Notes under the pieces: generated by a model
What the model saw: only the letters and a program-made list of their open reading frames with translations
The model's database searches: none
What the model was told of the DNA's origin: nothing
NCBI GenBank assembly: GCA_949300485.1
Contig: CASGEL010000010.1
Span: forward strand, 1-64,000
From: an uncultured bacterium
GTDB lineage: Bacteria; Cyanobacteriota; Vampirovibrionia; Gastranaerophilales; Gastranaerophilaceae
Reading direction: 5' to 3'
DNA length: 64,000 nucleotides
Position numbers and translations under genes: made by a program
In this document: positions 53,755-62,836 of the stretch, one piece after another
Numbering within the stretch: position 1 is the first letter of the stretch
How the letters are laid out: every line of letters begins with the position of its first letter

Positions 53755-54312
53755 CTAGCATCTGTCTAAGTATTCATTAGTTCTAGTATCAACTCTGATA
53801 ACATCACCGTTTGATACAAAGAACGGAACGTTAACAACAGCACCTGTTTCTAATGTAGCAGGCTTAGTCCCACCTTGAGCTGTATTACCTTTTTCAGCTG
53901 GAGGAGTATCAACAACAGTAAGCTCAACGTGAGCAGGAATATCAACACCTATAATTCTGCCTTCATGTAACAATACCATAACATTCATATTTTCTTTTAA
54001 ATATTTAACACCGCTTCCGATTTGAGCTTCTTCAACATGTAATTGTTCATAACTTTCATTATCCATCATAACGTAAGCAGAACCTTCTTTATATAAATAC
54101 TGCATTTCACGTCTATCTAAAGTAGCTTTTGCAACTTTTTCGCCAGCCCTGAATGTTTTTTCAACAACTTGACCTGTAATAACATTTTTCAATTTTGATC
54201 TAACGAATGCAGCACCTTTACCCGGTTTTACGTGTAAGAACTCTACAACAGACCACAAACCATTGTCTAATTCAACTGTTAAACCTGTTTTAAAATCATT
54301 TACTGAAATCAT
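53755..54312 (-). CDS. efp: Translation elongation factor P
   Basis: Relieves ribosome stalling at proline runs. The N-terminal [20 protein letters not shown], the loop [16 protein letters not shown] with the Lys that is modified in other species, and the C-terminal OB domain ending [12 protein letters not shown] are typical; 185 residues. The AAGGGG site is good. First gene of the efp-accB-accC group. Confidence 0.97.
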   Translation of the reverse strand: MISVNDFKTGLTVELDNGLWSVVEFLHVKPGKGAAFVRSKLKNVITGQVVEKTFRAGEKVAKATLDRREMQYLYKEGSAYVMMDNESYEQLHVEEAQIGSGVKYLKENMNVMVLLHEGRIIGVDIPAHVELTVVDTPPAEKGNTAQGGTKPATLETGAVVNVPFFVSNGDVIRVDTRTNEYLDRC

Positions 54313-54370
54313 ATTTTTCCCCTTATTAAAAAGTAATCTTCTTCTAGTGTTTCAATAATAACATAAAAAT

Positions 54371-55620
54371 TTATTTTTTCAAATGGGTTGGGTAAATGTG
54401 TATGTCATAGGTTATAACACTTTCTACTTCAACAATTCCATTACCTAATCTTTCCAGACTTGATTCGGGATCCGGATTGTAGATTCTGAACCAAGCCCTA
54501 AAGTAATGAGTACCCGTTTAAAATTCATTCACGACTTTAGCTGTAATAAAACCTGCAATTCTAGTTAATATACTATTCGCCTAGTCACAAGGAACTTTAA
54601 CGTCATATACACCAAAAGTCCAGGTTGCAATATAATCGTAAGGATAAGGACGAGCTTGATAAGGTGGAATCTTGGACAAATCCATACACATAGTACCATA
54701 TCTGGAAAGAGTTGTATCATCCAGTTTTAATTCCGCAGATAAATAACCGGTATTACACGTAAAACGAGGGACATAAGATGTTGAATAAGTTTTACCCTGT
54801 ATTACTAATTTTAAACGACTCGTACTGACCTTCTTGCCATCATCATATTTTAGACTATTAGTCTGAAAACCCAGTGCACTAGTGTGATTTAAGTCACTAA
54901 TATGTACAGTAACCGTTCCTGAAACAGTACATTTATCTTCTTGACAACTCGGATGACTTTTAAAATCCTCATAAGTACAACAAGCATCAGAAGAGCCGGT
55001 GATAGCTCTTTTTTCACAGCAAGCTAAACTATTCATATCCTCATCACAAGGATTTGTTGGTGGCGGCGGAGGCGGAGGAGTTTCAATTTCCTCTTCGCCT
55101 TCTATATTATCCCAAGTAAGTCTTTTAACCCCTTCTGTATCCTGATTTAAACCTACACGGGTTTTGGCTGCTATTATAAATGTTCTTAGATCCCTGTCTA
55201 GTACATTCGGACCTTTTTTACCGTTTAAATCTATTACCCCTTCAATATCCGCAGCACCGATTTGAGGAATCATACATATACTTGAGCCGTTTTTAAGTAT
55301 TGCACAACTTCCTTTATAATCAGGTTTATATTCCTCTCGTTTTTTACCTGCTTCATATTCATAATAGGTTTCTGCAAAACAATCTATAATTTTCAGGTTC
55401 TGCATCTTTTATACATCATTGTTGAGAAAAAGTCCGCTTTATTTTCATTTACAGCTAAACTATTTATAGAATCCTCAATTGTCTGCACCTCTCTTCGGAA
55501 ATTTGAGTCCATTGCACGAGTTTGATAGTTTGTGATAACTTTTGGCAATACTAATCCCGCTATTACCCCGACTATTGCTGCAGCTATTAAGACCTCTGTT
55601 AAAGTGAATGCATGTTTCAT
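54371..55620 (-). pseudogene. Decayed long pseudopilin with proline-rich linker and Cys-rich C-terminal domain
   Basis: The first 75 codons (55620-55393) give a pilin start, MKHA/FTLTEVLIAAAIVGVI, and stop just after KADFFSTMMYKR. A second frame (55405-54581, 274 codons) continues from MQNLKIIDC. Adding one base to the A4 run near 55410 would join them into 346 residues, so this is a -1 frameshift. Beyond the TAG at 54581 the same frame reads on sensibly (FRIYNPDPESSLERLGNGIV), interrupted by TAA at 54520, to a TAA at 54371. The body has the shared DLNGKKGPN loop, a run of seven Pro and a Cys-rich part. Three lesions suggest a pseudogene. Confidence 0.65.
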
Positions 55621-55724
55621 AAATCTAAACTCCTGAATATTATTTTGCAGATATGAACATTATTATGTTCGTATAAACACCATGTATCATTTTAGAAAAT
55701 TTGTCAATCATTTAGTATTGGATT

Positions 55725-55943
55725 ATGAAAGATGACAGACTTTTACAACTTGGACAAAAAATCCGATATGAAAGACTTAAACGCAGCTTAAGTCAAGAAG
55801 ATCTTGAGGAAAGATCATCAGTTTCAAGACGGACAATAAGTGAAATTGAACGAGGTAATGCAGATATTAGATACACAAACCTTTATCAGATATCCGAAGC
55901 TTTTGGAATAAGTATATCCGAAATGTTAGATTTCAAATTATAA
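55725..55943 (+). CDS. XRE-family HTH regulator
   Basis: DNA-binding regulator of 72 residues that is only a Cro/C1-type helix-turn-helix: LGQKIRYERLKRSLSQEDLE, SVSRRTISEIERGNADI and ISEAFGISISEMLDF. It is divergent from the decayed pilin gene, so it may once have controlled it. A TAGTAT box lies 6 bases before the ATG and no ribosome site is evident. Confidence 0.85.
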   Translation: MKDDRLLQLGQKIRYERLKRSLSQEDLEERSSVSRRTISEIERGNADIRYTNLYQISEAFGISISEMLDFKL

Positions 55944-56026
55944 CATATTGCATCAATTTACTGACAAAAAATAAAATTTTCAGGTATTATATCATTAAAC
56001 GAGTGTGCAACAAAGGAGTATAAATA

Positions 56027-56497
56027 ATGAAAATTTTACCAATTTCTTCAAATTATTCAAATTTATCATTTTCATCAAAAAAAGACAGCGGCTATGAAAA
56101 TCCGGTTAATAGAAGCACAGAAAAGGGACTTGCCATTTGGGGTTCAATCGGCGGAAGCGCCTTAGCCGGAGCAACAGCAGCAGGTATTGGAAGCTGTTTT
56201 ATCAAAAGTGGGACTAAAAACAGAGCAATGAAATTGAGCGGTATCGGTGCAGCTGTTGGACTGTTAACTATGGCATTGACACTTCCAGCAAAACTTTACA
56301 ACACAAACCTAAGAGCATTTACAAGAGAAAAAGAAATGGATGTATTCAGCAGGGATAGAGAATTAAAATCAAATATCTTAGAAGAAGTTGATAAAGAAGT
56401 TAAAGATGAAGATGTTGACTTAGACCAAAAAATAAACCATTATGCAACGGTTCAAATGGCTAATAAAGGTCAGGGAGTAATGGTTAAAGGAGTTTAA
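56027..56497 (+). CDS. Small two-helix membrane protein with KEMDV motif, copy 1
   Basis: 156 residues. The N-terminus MKILPISSNYSNLSFSSKK is followed by two hydrophobic Gly/Ala-rich helices near 36-55 and 65-85, then TNLRAFTREKEMDVFSRDRE and an acidic helix. The neighbour has a matching pattern NINAFKKKKEMDV. AAAGGAG precedes the ATG. No family recognised. It is coupled to the next gene by a 2-base gap. Confidence 0.6.
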   Translation: MKILPISSNYSNLSFSSKKDSGYENPVNRSTEKGLAIWGSIGGSALAGATAAGIGSCFIKSGTKNRAMKLSGIGAAVGLLTMALTLPAKLYNTNLRAFTREKEMDVFSRDRELKSNILEEVDKEVKDEDVDLDQKINHYATVQMANKGQGVMVKGV

Positions 56498-56499
56498 AA

Positions 56500-57063
56500 G
56501 TGCTTATAAGCCCGGTTTCAAATAATATATATACCTTCCGAGCAAATACTCCATCATCAAACAAACAAATAAATAATAACAATCCAATATCAAAAACAGG
56601 AGAAAAAGCCGTTCTTACTAAAATGACTTTTATAGCAGGTTTAGGAATAGGTGCTAGGTTATTATTTGAATTGATGGACGGTGATTTTTTGGCTGAGCAT
56701 CTAAGTGAATCTGCTGAAAAAATAGTAAATAAACAGCACAAAAATGCTTCAAAAAATAAGAAATTCTTTATGCAATTAGGTGCAACTGCAGGCCTCATCG
56801 GAATTTTTATAGGGGGATTTGCACTTCTTTATACACTGTTTAAAGCCCCAAACATAAATTATAACGGCAATATTAATGCATTCAAAAAGAAAAAAGAAAT
56901 GGATGTTTATATCAAGGGGAATAATATAGAAAAAGAACTCTATACACAAATGAATAACAAATCAAAAAATGCAACCACTCAAGAAAAAGAAAAATTAAAA
57001 GAACAATATATGCAAATGCAAATGGCAAAAAATAAAGTCCCGGATTTTATTAAAAATCTGTAA
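56500..57063 (+). CDS. Small two-helix membrane protein with KEMDV motif, copy 2
   Basis: 187 residues. The start is GTG 56500 with AAAGGAG 7 bases upstream. The N-terminus LISPVSNNIYTFRANTPSS resembles that of the neighbour. Two hydrophobic segments (about 40-60 and 92-118) flank a polar stretch, then AFKKKKEMDVYIKGNN and a helical C-terminus with ELYTQMNNK. The two genes are distant paralogues. Function unknown. Confidence 0.6.
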   Translation: MLISPVSNNIYTFRANTPSSNKQINNNNPISKTGEKAVLTKMTFIAGLGIGARLLFELMDGDFLAEHLSESAEKIVNKQHKNASKNKKFFMQLGATAGLIGIFIGGFALLYTLFKAPNINYNGNINAFKKKKEMDVYIKGNNIEKELYTQMNNKSKNATTQEKEKLKEQYMQMQMAKNKVPDFIKNL

Positions 57064-57069
57064 TTTTTA

Positions 57070-57078
57070 TGATAGAAT
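57070..57078 (+). promoter_or_regulatory. Extended -10 promoter of purB, leaderless placement
   Basis: TG-A-TAGAAT (57070-57078) is 6 bases before the ATG at 57085, with TTAAAA at the -35 position. Confidence 0.55.
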
Positions 57079-57084
57079 AAATTT

Positions 57085-58374
57085 ATGATTGAAAGATATT
57101 CAAGAGAAGAAATGTCAAAAATTTGGGATTTAAACTCCAAATTTGAATACTATTTAAAAGTAGAACTTGCAGTTTGCGATGCATATGCTCAAACAGGAGC
57201 AATTCCTAAAGAAGCAGCAAAAGCAATTCGTGAAAAAGCAAAATTTTCTGTTGAAAGAATTGACGAAATTGAACGTGAAGTCAGACATGATGTTATTGCA
57301 TTTTTGACATGTGTTAATGAAAGCTTGGGGGATTTAGGCAGATATGTTCATGTTGGAATGACCAGTTCTGATGTTATTGATACGGCATTTGCATTGCAAA
57401 TTCAAGACAGCGGGAAAATTATAGAAAAAGACTTATATAAAACAATAGAAACGCTGAAAACATTAGCAAAAAAACATAAAGATACAATATGTATCGGGCG
57501 TTCACATGGGATACATGCAGAAATTATGACATTTGGGGTAAAACTATGCTCCTGGATTGATATTTTAGAACGACAAAAAGACAATTTTACTCATGCATTA
57601 GAACAAATCCGAGTAGGACAAATTTCAGGACCTGTCGGAACCTACAGCAATATTCCGCCTGAAATTGAGGAAATTACCTGTAAAAATTTAGGTTTGAAAC
57701 CCGCAAGAATTTCAACCCAAATAATTGCAAGAGATTATCACGCATATTTTATGCAATCTTTAGCCCTGATTGCAAGTGTTATTGAACAATTTGCAACAGA
57801 AATAAGACACCTGCAAAGAACTGAAGTTTTAGAATTAGAAGAAGGATTTGGGGCTCATCAAAAAGGTTCTTCAGCTATGCCACATAAGAAAAATCCTGTT
57901 TTAAGCGAAAATCTTTGCGGTTTGGCTCGTGTAGTCAGATCTAATTCTATAGTTGCTCTTGAAAATATTCCGCTCTGGCATGAAAGGGATATTTCGCATA
58001 GTTCTGCAGAAAGAATTATCTTCCCTGACAGCTTAACTCTTGTTGATTTTATGCTTCATCGATTCAACGGCATTATGGAAAATATTGTAGTGCATAAAGA
58101 CAATATGCTTGCAAATACTAATAAATTCGGGGGTATAGTTTTTTCACAAAAAGTTCTTCTCTCACTTGTAGAAAAAGGACTTTCAAGAGAAAATGCCTAC
58201 ACTATTGTTCAAAGAAATGCACTTGATGCTTTTCAAAATCACGGAAACTTTAAAGAAAATTTACTAAAAGATCAGGATGTTACAAATTTGATTTCTAATG
58301 AAGAAATTGATAAAATATTTGATAAACAGGCAGTTTTACAAAATGTCAACGAAATATACTCAAGAATTTTATAA
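57085..58374 (+). CDS. purB: Adenylosuccinate lyase
   Basis: Cleaves SAICAR and adenylosuccinate in purine synthesis. The MIERYSREEMSKIWDLNSKF start, the catalytic His region GRSHGIHAEIMTFG, the signature loop GSSAMPHKKNPVLSENL and the GMTSSDVIDT segment are complete. 429 residues. It lacks a ribosome site and is probably leaderless. The downstream TPM gene follows by 14 bases, so it may be co-transcribed. Confidence 0.96.
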   Translation: MIERYSREEMSKIWDLNSKFEYYLKVELAVCDAYAQTGAIPKEAAKAIREKAKFSVERIDEIEREVRHDVIAFLTCVNESLGDLGRYVHVGMTSSDVIDTAFALQIQDSGKIIEKDLYKTIETLKTLAKKHKDTICIGRSHGIHAEIMTFGVKLCSWIDILERQKDNFTHALEQIRVGQISGPVGTYSNIPPEIEEITCKNLGLKPARISTQIIARDYHAYFMQSLALIASVIEQFATEIRHLQRTEVLELEEGFGAHQKGSSAMPHKKNPVLSENLCGLARVVRSNSIVALENIPLWHERDISHSSAERIIFPDSLTLVDFMLHRFNGIMENIVVHKDNMLANTNKFGGIVFSQKVLLSLVEKGLSRENAYTIVQRNALDAFQNHGNFKENLLKDQDVTNLISNEEIDKIFDKQAVLQNVNEIYSRIL

Positions 58375-58388
58375 ATGGAGGTATTCTG

Positions 58389-59060
58389 ATGAAAAGACTT
58401 TTCTACATTCTGATGCTAATGATTTTAACAATAATCCCGGTATCTGCACTTGAAAATTTAGATTTTAAAGCAAAATTCATATCTGATAATGCAAAAGTTA
58501 TTACAGAAAGTGATTATGAACAAATAAATAATATAATAGATGAATTACAGAAAAAAACGACAGCAGATATCGCTGTTGTTACGGTAAAATCCCTGCAGGG
58601 ACAGTCAATTGAAAATGCAGCGGTCGAAATAGGCAGGAAATACAAAGTCGGAGCAAAAGGAAGTAATAACGGCGTAGTAATTCTTGTTGCACCGAATGAA
58701 AGAAAAGCTCGTATTGAAGTAGGTATGGGACTTGAAAGTGAAATTACAAATGATAAAGCCGATACAATAATGCACAGCGATATGCTGCCATATTTTTCTA
58801 AAGGGGATTATTCAAAAGGAATCTACCGAGGAGTTTCATCAACCGCAACTCTTATTGCCCAATCTTACGGCACAACTTTGACAACAACCGCCAATACACC
58901 TGCAAGAACAACTCCTTCATCCGAAAAGAAAAATGAAAAAATTCCTTTCTGGGCCTGGCCTTTAGTTATAATTGCAGGGATTTTAGGAATTGGTAAAAAA
59001 GGAAAATTTGGCGGAGGCGGAGGTTTCTCTGGAGGTAAAGGTTCAACCGGAAGCTGGTAA
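58389..59060 (+). CDS. TPM-domain (YgcG/Psb32-like) exported protein
   Basis: A signal peptide (1-20, VSALE) is followed by a TPM domain (about 30-155: FISDNAKVITESDYEQINNI, then IAVVTVKSL, GSNNGVVILVAP and RIEVGMGLE), a membrane helix near 185-202 (FWAWPLVIIAGILGIG) and a Gly/Ser tail ending GGGGGFSGGKGSTGSW. Family members are membrane-anchored proteins of the envelope; some bind metal or act as phosphatases. It overlaps nothing and ends one base before hemW. Confidence 0.8.
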   Translation: MKRLFYILMLMILTIIPVSALENLDFKAKFISDNAKVITESDYEQINNIIDELQKKTTADIAVVTVKSLQGQSIENAAVEIGRKYKVGAKGSNNGVVILVAPNERKARIEVGMGLESEITNDKADTIMHSDMLPYFSKGDYSKGIYRGVSSTATLIAQSYGTTLTTTANTPARTTPSSEKKNEKIPFWAWPLVIIAGILGIGKKGKFGGGGGFSGGKGSTGSW

Positions 59061-59061
59061 A

Positions 59062-60150
59062 TTATTCCAAAAAATCTGCTAATATAACATTACTCACGAG
59101 TATACCTTGTGTAGTTAAGGCATATCCATTTTGGGTAGCACAAATAAGATTTAATTTTAAATATTTATCTAAAATAGATTTATATTTTTCTTTAAAATCA
59201 ATTCCAAAATCCGAATTTATTTTAGATACATCTATGCCTTTTACAATTCTAAAACCTAAAAATATAGCTTCTTCCAGTTTCTCTTGATAAGAGAGGATTC
59301 TAGATTCTTTTTTTGTCTTGCAATCAGAAATGTAATCTTCTAAAACCTCCTTATTTGCATAACGAATTCCATCCTTATAACCATGGGCAGCAACTCCAAA
59401 GCCGTAATATTCATTATTCTGCCAGTAATTCAAATTATGCTTTGACTCAAAGCCTCTCCTGCAAAAATTACTAACTTCATAATGATTAAAACTTAACCCC
59501 TTTAACAAATCTATTGCACCTAAATACATATCAGCCTGAACATCATCATCCCCAAGATTACCCGGCATATTATCATAAAAATAACAACCCTCTTCAATCT
59601 TTAAACCATACAAAGATATATGCTGGATACCAAGCATCTCAGCCTTTTTTAAATCCTCATAAAACATCTCTGGAGTTTGATTTGGAAGTCCATATATAAA
59701 ATCAAGACTGATATTTTTAAAACCTGCATCCTGAGCAGTTTTAACAGAATCAATTACCTGACCAGCGTTGTGTCTTCGGTTTATTAATTTCAAAATACTG
59801 TCATCAAATGTTTGACACCCGAGACTTATCCTGTTTACTCCAAGATCATACAACCCGCGGAAATAATCATAACTGCCATCATCAGGATTAACTTCAACAG
59901 TAATTTCAGTATTGCTGTTAAATTTAAGAATCCTCAATATATTATTAATTTCAGATACCTCAAGAATAGATGGTGTGCCGCCGCCCAAATAGATTGTGTT
60001 TAGAATTTCTCCTTCATAATAACAATTAATTTCTTTTGCAAGAACCTTTAAATAATCCTTTTTCCGCTCCAGCAAGGGATATGAAATAAAAGAACAGTAA
60101 TGACATTTTGATTTGCAAAACGGAATATGAATATAAGCACTCTTAACCAT
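59062..60150 (-). CDS. hemW: HemW-like radical SAM protein
   Basis: Radical SAM heme chaperone-like protein, often mis-named oxygen-independent coproporphyrinogen oxidase. The Fe-S motif is PFCKSKCHYCSF (three Cys spaced 3 and 2), then YLGGGTPSIL, EVNPDD and GCQTFDDSIL. The C-terminal domain of HemW is present; 362 residues. A TATAAT box ends 6 bases before the ATG and there is no ribosome site. Converges on the TPM gene with a 1-base gap. Confidence 0.9.
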   Translation of the reverse strand: MVKSAYIHIPFCKSKCHYCSFISYPLLERKKDYLKVLAKEINCYYEGEILNTIYLGGGTPSILEVSEINNILRILKFNSNTEITVEVNPDDGSYDYFRGLYDLGVNRISLGCQTFDDSILKLINRRHNAGQVIDSVKTAQDAGFKNISLDFIYGLPNQTPEMFYEDLKKAEMLGIQHISLYGLKIEEGCYFYDNMPGNLGDDDVQADMYLGAIDLLKGLSFNHYEVSNFCRRGFESKHNLNYWQNNEYYGFGVAAHGYKDGIRYANKEVLEDYISDCKTKKESRILSYQEKLEEAIFLGFRIVKGIDVSKINSDFGIDFKEKYKSILDKYLKLNLICATQNGYALTTQGILVSNVILADFLE

Positions 60151-60156
60151 AAATCA

Positions 60157-60162
60157 ATTATA
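60157..60162 (-). promoter_or_regulatory. -10 box of hemW, leaderless placement
   Basis: TATAAT on the minus strand, 6 bases before the ATG at 60150. The -35 region has only TTTTAT. Confidence 0.5.
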
Positions 60163-60391
60163 CCGTAAAAATCTCCGACATAAAATAGAAGGAACTTATA
60201 TACATATTTATACTTTTTCAGGAGATGTTTATCAGAACTCAATAATGGTAAGATAAATTATCTATATAACAAAGCCTAACAAAAAAATCCGGCCCAAATG
60301 ATTAATTCAAAAATATCGGTTTTAGGAACTGCTGCTATAAATAAGCATATTTACAAAATATGCATTTTCATTTTCTATGACTAAACCTTTG

Positions 60392-60400
60392 TGTTATATT
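60392..60400 (+). promoter_or_regulatory. Extended -10 promoter of mutS2, leaderless placement
   Basis: TG-T-TATATT (60392-60400) stands 6 bases before the ATG at 60407. Confidence 0.5.
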
Positions 60401-60406
60401 AAATTT

Positions 60407-62776
60407 ATGGATATCACATTAAAAAGTTATAATACTCTTGAATTTGATAAGGTAAAAGAAGAATTATCAAAATTCGCTAAATTTAAACAGAGTAAAACCC
60501 TGTGTCTTTGTGCTGCAGTATATAATGATGTAGAAAAAATTAAACAAGAAATTGAATTAACAAGAGAATCAAAGAAAATTCTTGACCTTGCAAAAGACAC
60601 TCCTACAGAATTTATCGCTAATATTAACAGCATAAAAACTAACTTAGCAGTTTCATACTTATCGGAAGAAGAATTAAATGATATCGCAAAAACACTAAGG
60701 TCTTCAAGACTTTTGAAACGATTTATTATAGACAATTCGGAAGACGATTTCATCCTAAAACAACTTTCTGTCGATCTATTATCAGAAAAAGAAATTGAAG
60801 ACAGAATTTTCAACACTTTTGATGATAATCTCAAAATAAAACAAAATGCCACACCTGAACTGAAAGGGCTATATTCATCACTGCGAGACACAGAACAAAA
60901 CATAAGAGATCAAATAAGTTCTCTTTTAAACAACCAAAATTTTTCAAAGTACCTTCAGGAAAATATTTATACCCAGCGAGATGACAGAATAGTTTTTCAG
61001 GTAATGGCATCAAACAAAAACAAAGTTCCCGGAATTGTCCATGACGTATCGTCTTCTGCAAAAACATTCTATATAGAACCGGCCCAGCTCGTTCCACTAA
61101 ACAACAAAATAAGAGAAGTAAAATCAAAAATTCATGCAGAATGCATTAAAATTCTTGTTGAACTTACTGATATGGTAAAAGTACACATAAAAGAGCTGGA
61201 AATAACCGAAAAAATTATGACAGAAATTGATTTTCATTTTGCCAAAGCTCGCTATGCCGTAAAACTCCACGCATCAGAGCCGGAATTAACTCAAGATAAA
61301 TATATTTACTTTGAAAATATGAAACATCCTCTTCTGATGAAAGTAAGTGAAAATGTTGTATCTAATAATTTTGAAATCGGTAAAGATTACAAATCAATGA
61401 TAATAACAGGCTCCAATACCGGAGGAAAAACAGTTACCCTAAAAACAATCGGGCTGTTTATTTTAATGGCTAAAGCAGGAATGTTCCTGCCATGTTCTTA
61501 TGCCAAATTATACCCGTTTAAAAATGTGTTTGCAGACATTGGAGATTCGCAAAGCATTTTACAAAGTCTTTCAACATTTTCTTCCCATATGACAAATATC
61601 ATTGAAATAATAAAGCAGAGTGATAACGAAACATTTGTTCTCTTAGATGAAATATGCGCTGGCACAGATCCTGTAGAAGGTGCCGTTTTAGCTCAAGGGA
61701 TACTTGAAAAACTTGCTCAAAAAAATGTAACCTCTGTTATCACAACTCACTACGGAGAATTAAAAGCTCTTGAATATACAAATAAATATTTTAAAAATGC
61801 ATCTGTTGAATTCAACACTGAAACACTACAACCGACATATAAGTTATTAATAGGAATCCCAGGACTTAGCAACGCTATTTCAATAGCATCAAATTTGGGA
61901 CTGGATAAAGACATTGTAGATAAAGCAAAAAACACCTTAATCACACAAAAAGACCCGACAGTTGCAGTTGTTGAAAAACTTCAGGAAACACACCAAGAAT
62001 TATCAAAAAATCTTGAAAAAGCTCAAGAATTAAAAGAAACTTCTTTATCCATAAAAAAAGAATATGAGGAGAATCTTAACAAGGTAAAAAAAGATAAGAA
62101 AAAAACAATTAAAAATATTAAAGATAAATTTGACCTGGAAATAATGGAAGCAAGGGGAGAAATTAAAGAAATTTTAGATGAGTTAAGAAAAGAAAAATCT
62201 GAAAAGATTGCACGCAGAGCATATTCAAGACTTGCAAAATTAGAAGATGGTTTTAGAGAAAAACTTGATAACGTTTCTGACAAACAAAATTATCTTGAAA
62301 TCGACTGGAACAAAGTTGTTGTTGGTGATGTTGTGATGTTAAAAAATCTGCATCAAAAAGTTTCAATTTTATCATTACCTGACAGAAACGGCAAGCTATC
62401 TGTCGATATGGGCAATATAAAAATGAAAGTAAAAAAAGATGAATTAGCTGTAATCGATGATAACTACAAAGAACCTGCAAAAATAAAAATTCCAGGCAAA
62501 TCTTTGAAAAAATTTGAATTAAGACGATTAGAAATGTCATCAACTTTGGATTTGCGAGGCTTCAGAGCCGAAGATGCCCTTGACGAAGTTGAAGCATATC
62601 TGGATAAGGCAAGTTTAGCCAATTTATCGCCTGTGTATATTATTCATGGACATGGAACAGGAGTATTAAAACAAGTTATACGGGATTTTCTAAAAACATC
62701 CCCCTATGTTGCTAAATTTAGACCCGGTGAAGATACTGAAGGCGGAGATGGAGTTAGCGTTGTAGATATCAATTAA
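60407..62776 (+). CDS. mutS2: MutS2 DNA-binding ATPase with Smr domain
   Basis: MutS2 acts on recombination intermediates and, in Bacillus, on collided ribosomes. The start is ATG 60407 (MDITLKSYNTLEFDKVKEEL); a longer frame from 60377 begins in the promoter. MutS core motifs are GSNTGGKTVTLK for Walker A, STFSSHM, LLDEICAGTDP for Walker B and TTHYGELK. A coiled region (about 505-620) leads to the Smr domain, with LDLRGFRAEDALDEVEAYL and IIHGHGTGVLKQVI. 789 residues, full length. Confidence 0.95.
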   Translation: MDITLKSYNTLEFDKVKEELSKFAKFKQSKTLCLCAAVYNDVEKIKQEIELTRESKKILDLAKDTPTEFIANINSIKTNLAVSYLSEEELNDIAKTLRSSRLLKRFIIDNSEDDFILKQLSVDLLSEKEIEDRIFNTFDDNLKIKQNATPELKGLYSSLRDTEQNIRDQISSLLNNQNFSKYLQENIYTQRDDRIVFQVMASNKNKVPGIVHDVSSSAKTFYIEPAQLVPLNNKIREVKSKIHAECIKILVELTDMVKVHIKELEITEKIMTEIDFHFAKARYAVKLHASEPELTQDKYIYFENMKHPLLMKVSENVVSNNFEIGKDYKSMIITGSNTGGKTVTLKTIGLFILMAKAGMFLPCSYAKLYPFKNVFADIGDSQSILQSLSTFSSHMTNIIEIIKQSDNETFVLLDEICAGTDPVEGAVLAQGILEKLAQKNVTSVITTHYGELKALEYTNKYFKNASVEFNTETLQPTYKLLIGIPGLSNAISIASNLGLDKDIVDKAKNTLITQKDPTVAVVEKLQETHQELSKNLEKAQELKETSLSIKKEYEENLNKVKKDKKKTIKNIKDKFDLEIMEARGEIKEILDELRKEKSEKIARRAYSRLAKLEDGFREKLDNVSDKQNYLEIDWNKVVVGDVVMLKNLHQKVSILSLPDRNGKLSVDMGNIKMKVKKDELAVIDDNYKEPAKIKIPGKSLKKFELRRLEMSSTLDLRGFRAEDALDEVEAYLDKASLANLSPVYIIHGHGTGVLKQVIRDFLKTSPYVAKFRPGEDTEGGDGVSVVDIN

Positions 62777-62836
62777 ATAATTGATATAAATAAATCATGT
62801 GCTATGATATAAACATACAAAAAATTGGAGTTAAAT

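Noticed and set aside
54371-55620. Stop-codon recoding (TAG/TAA read-through) in the long pilin
   Set aside because: TAG and TAA act as normal stops elsewhere in the window and a frameshift is also present, so decay explains it better.
60345-60380. Hairpin GCATATTT/AAATATGC before mutS2 as a terminator
   Set aside because: The stem is weak and AT-only in its core, and no gene precedes it on that strand.
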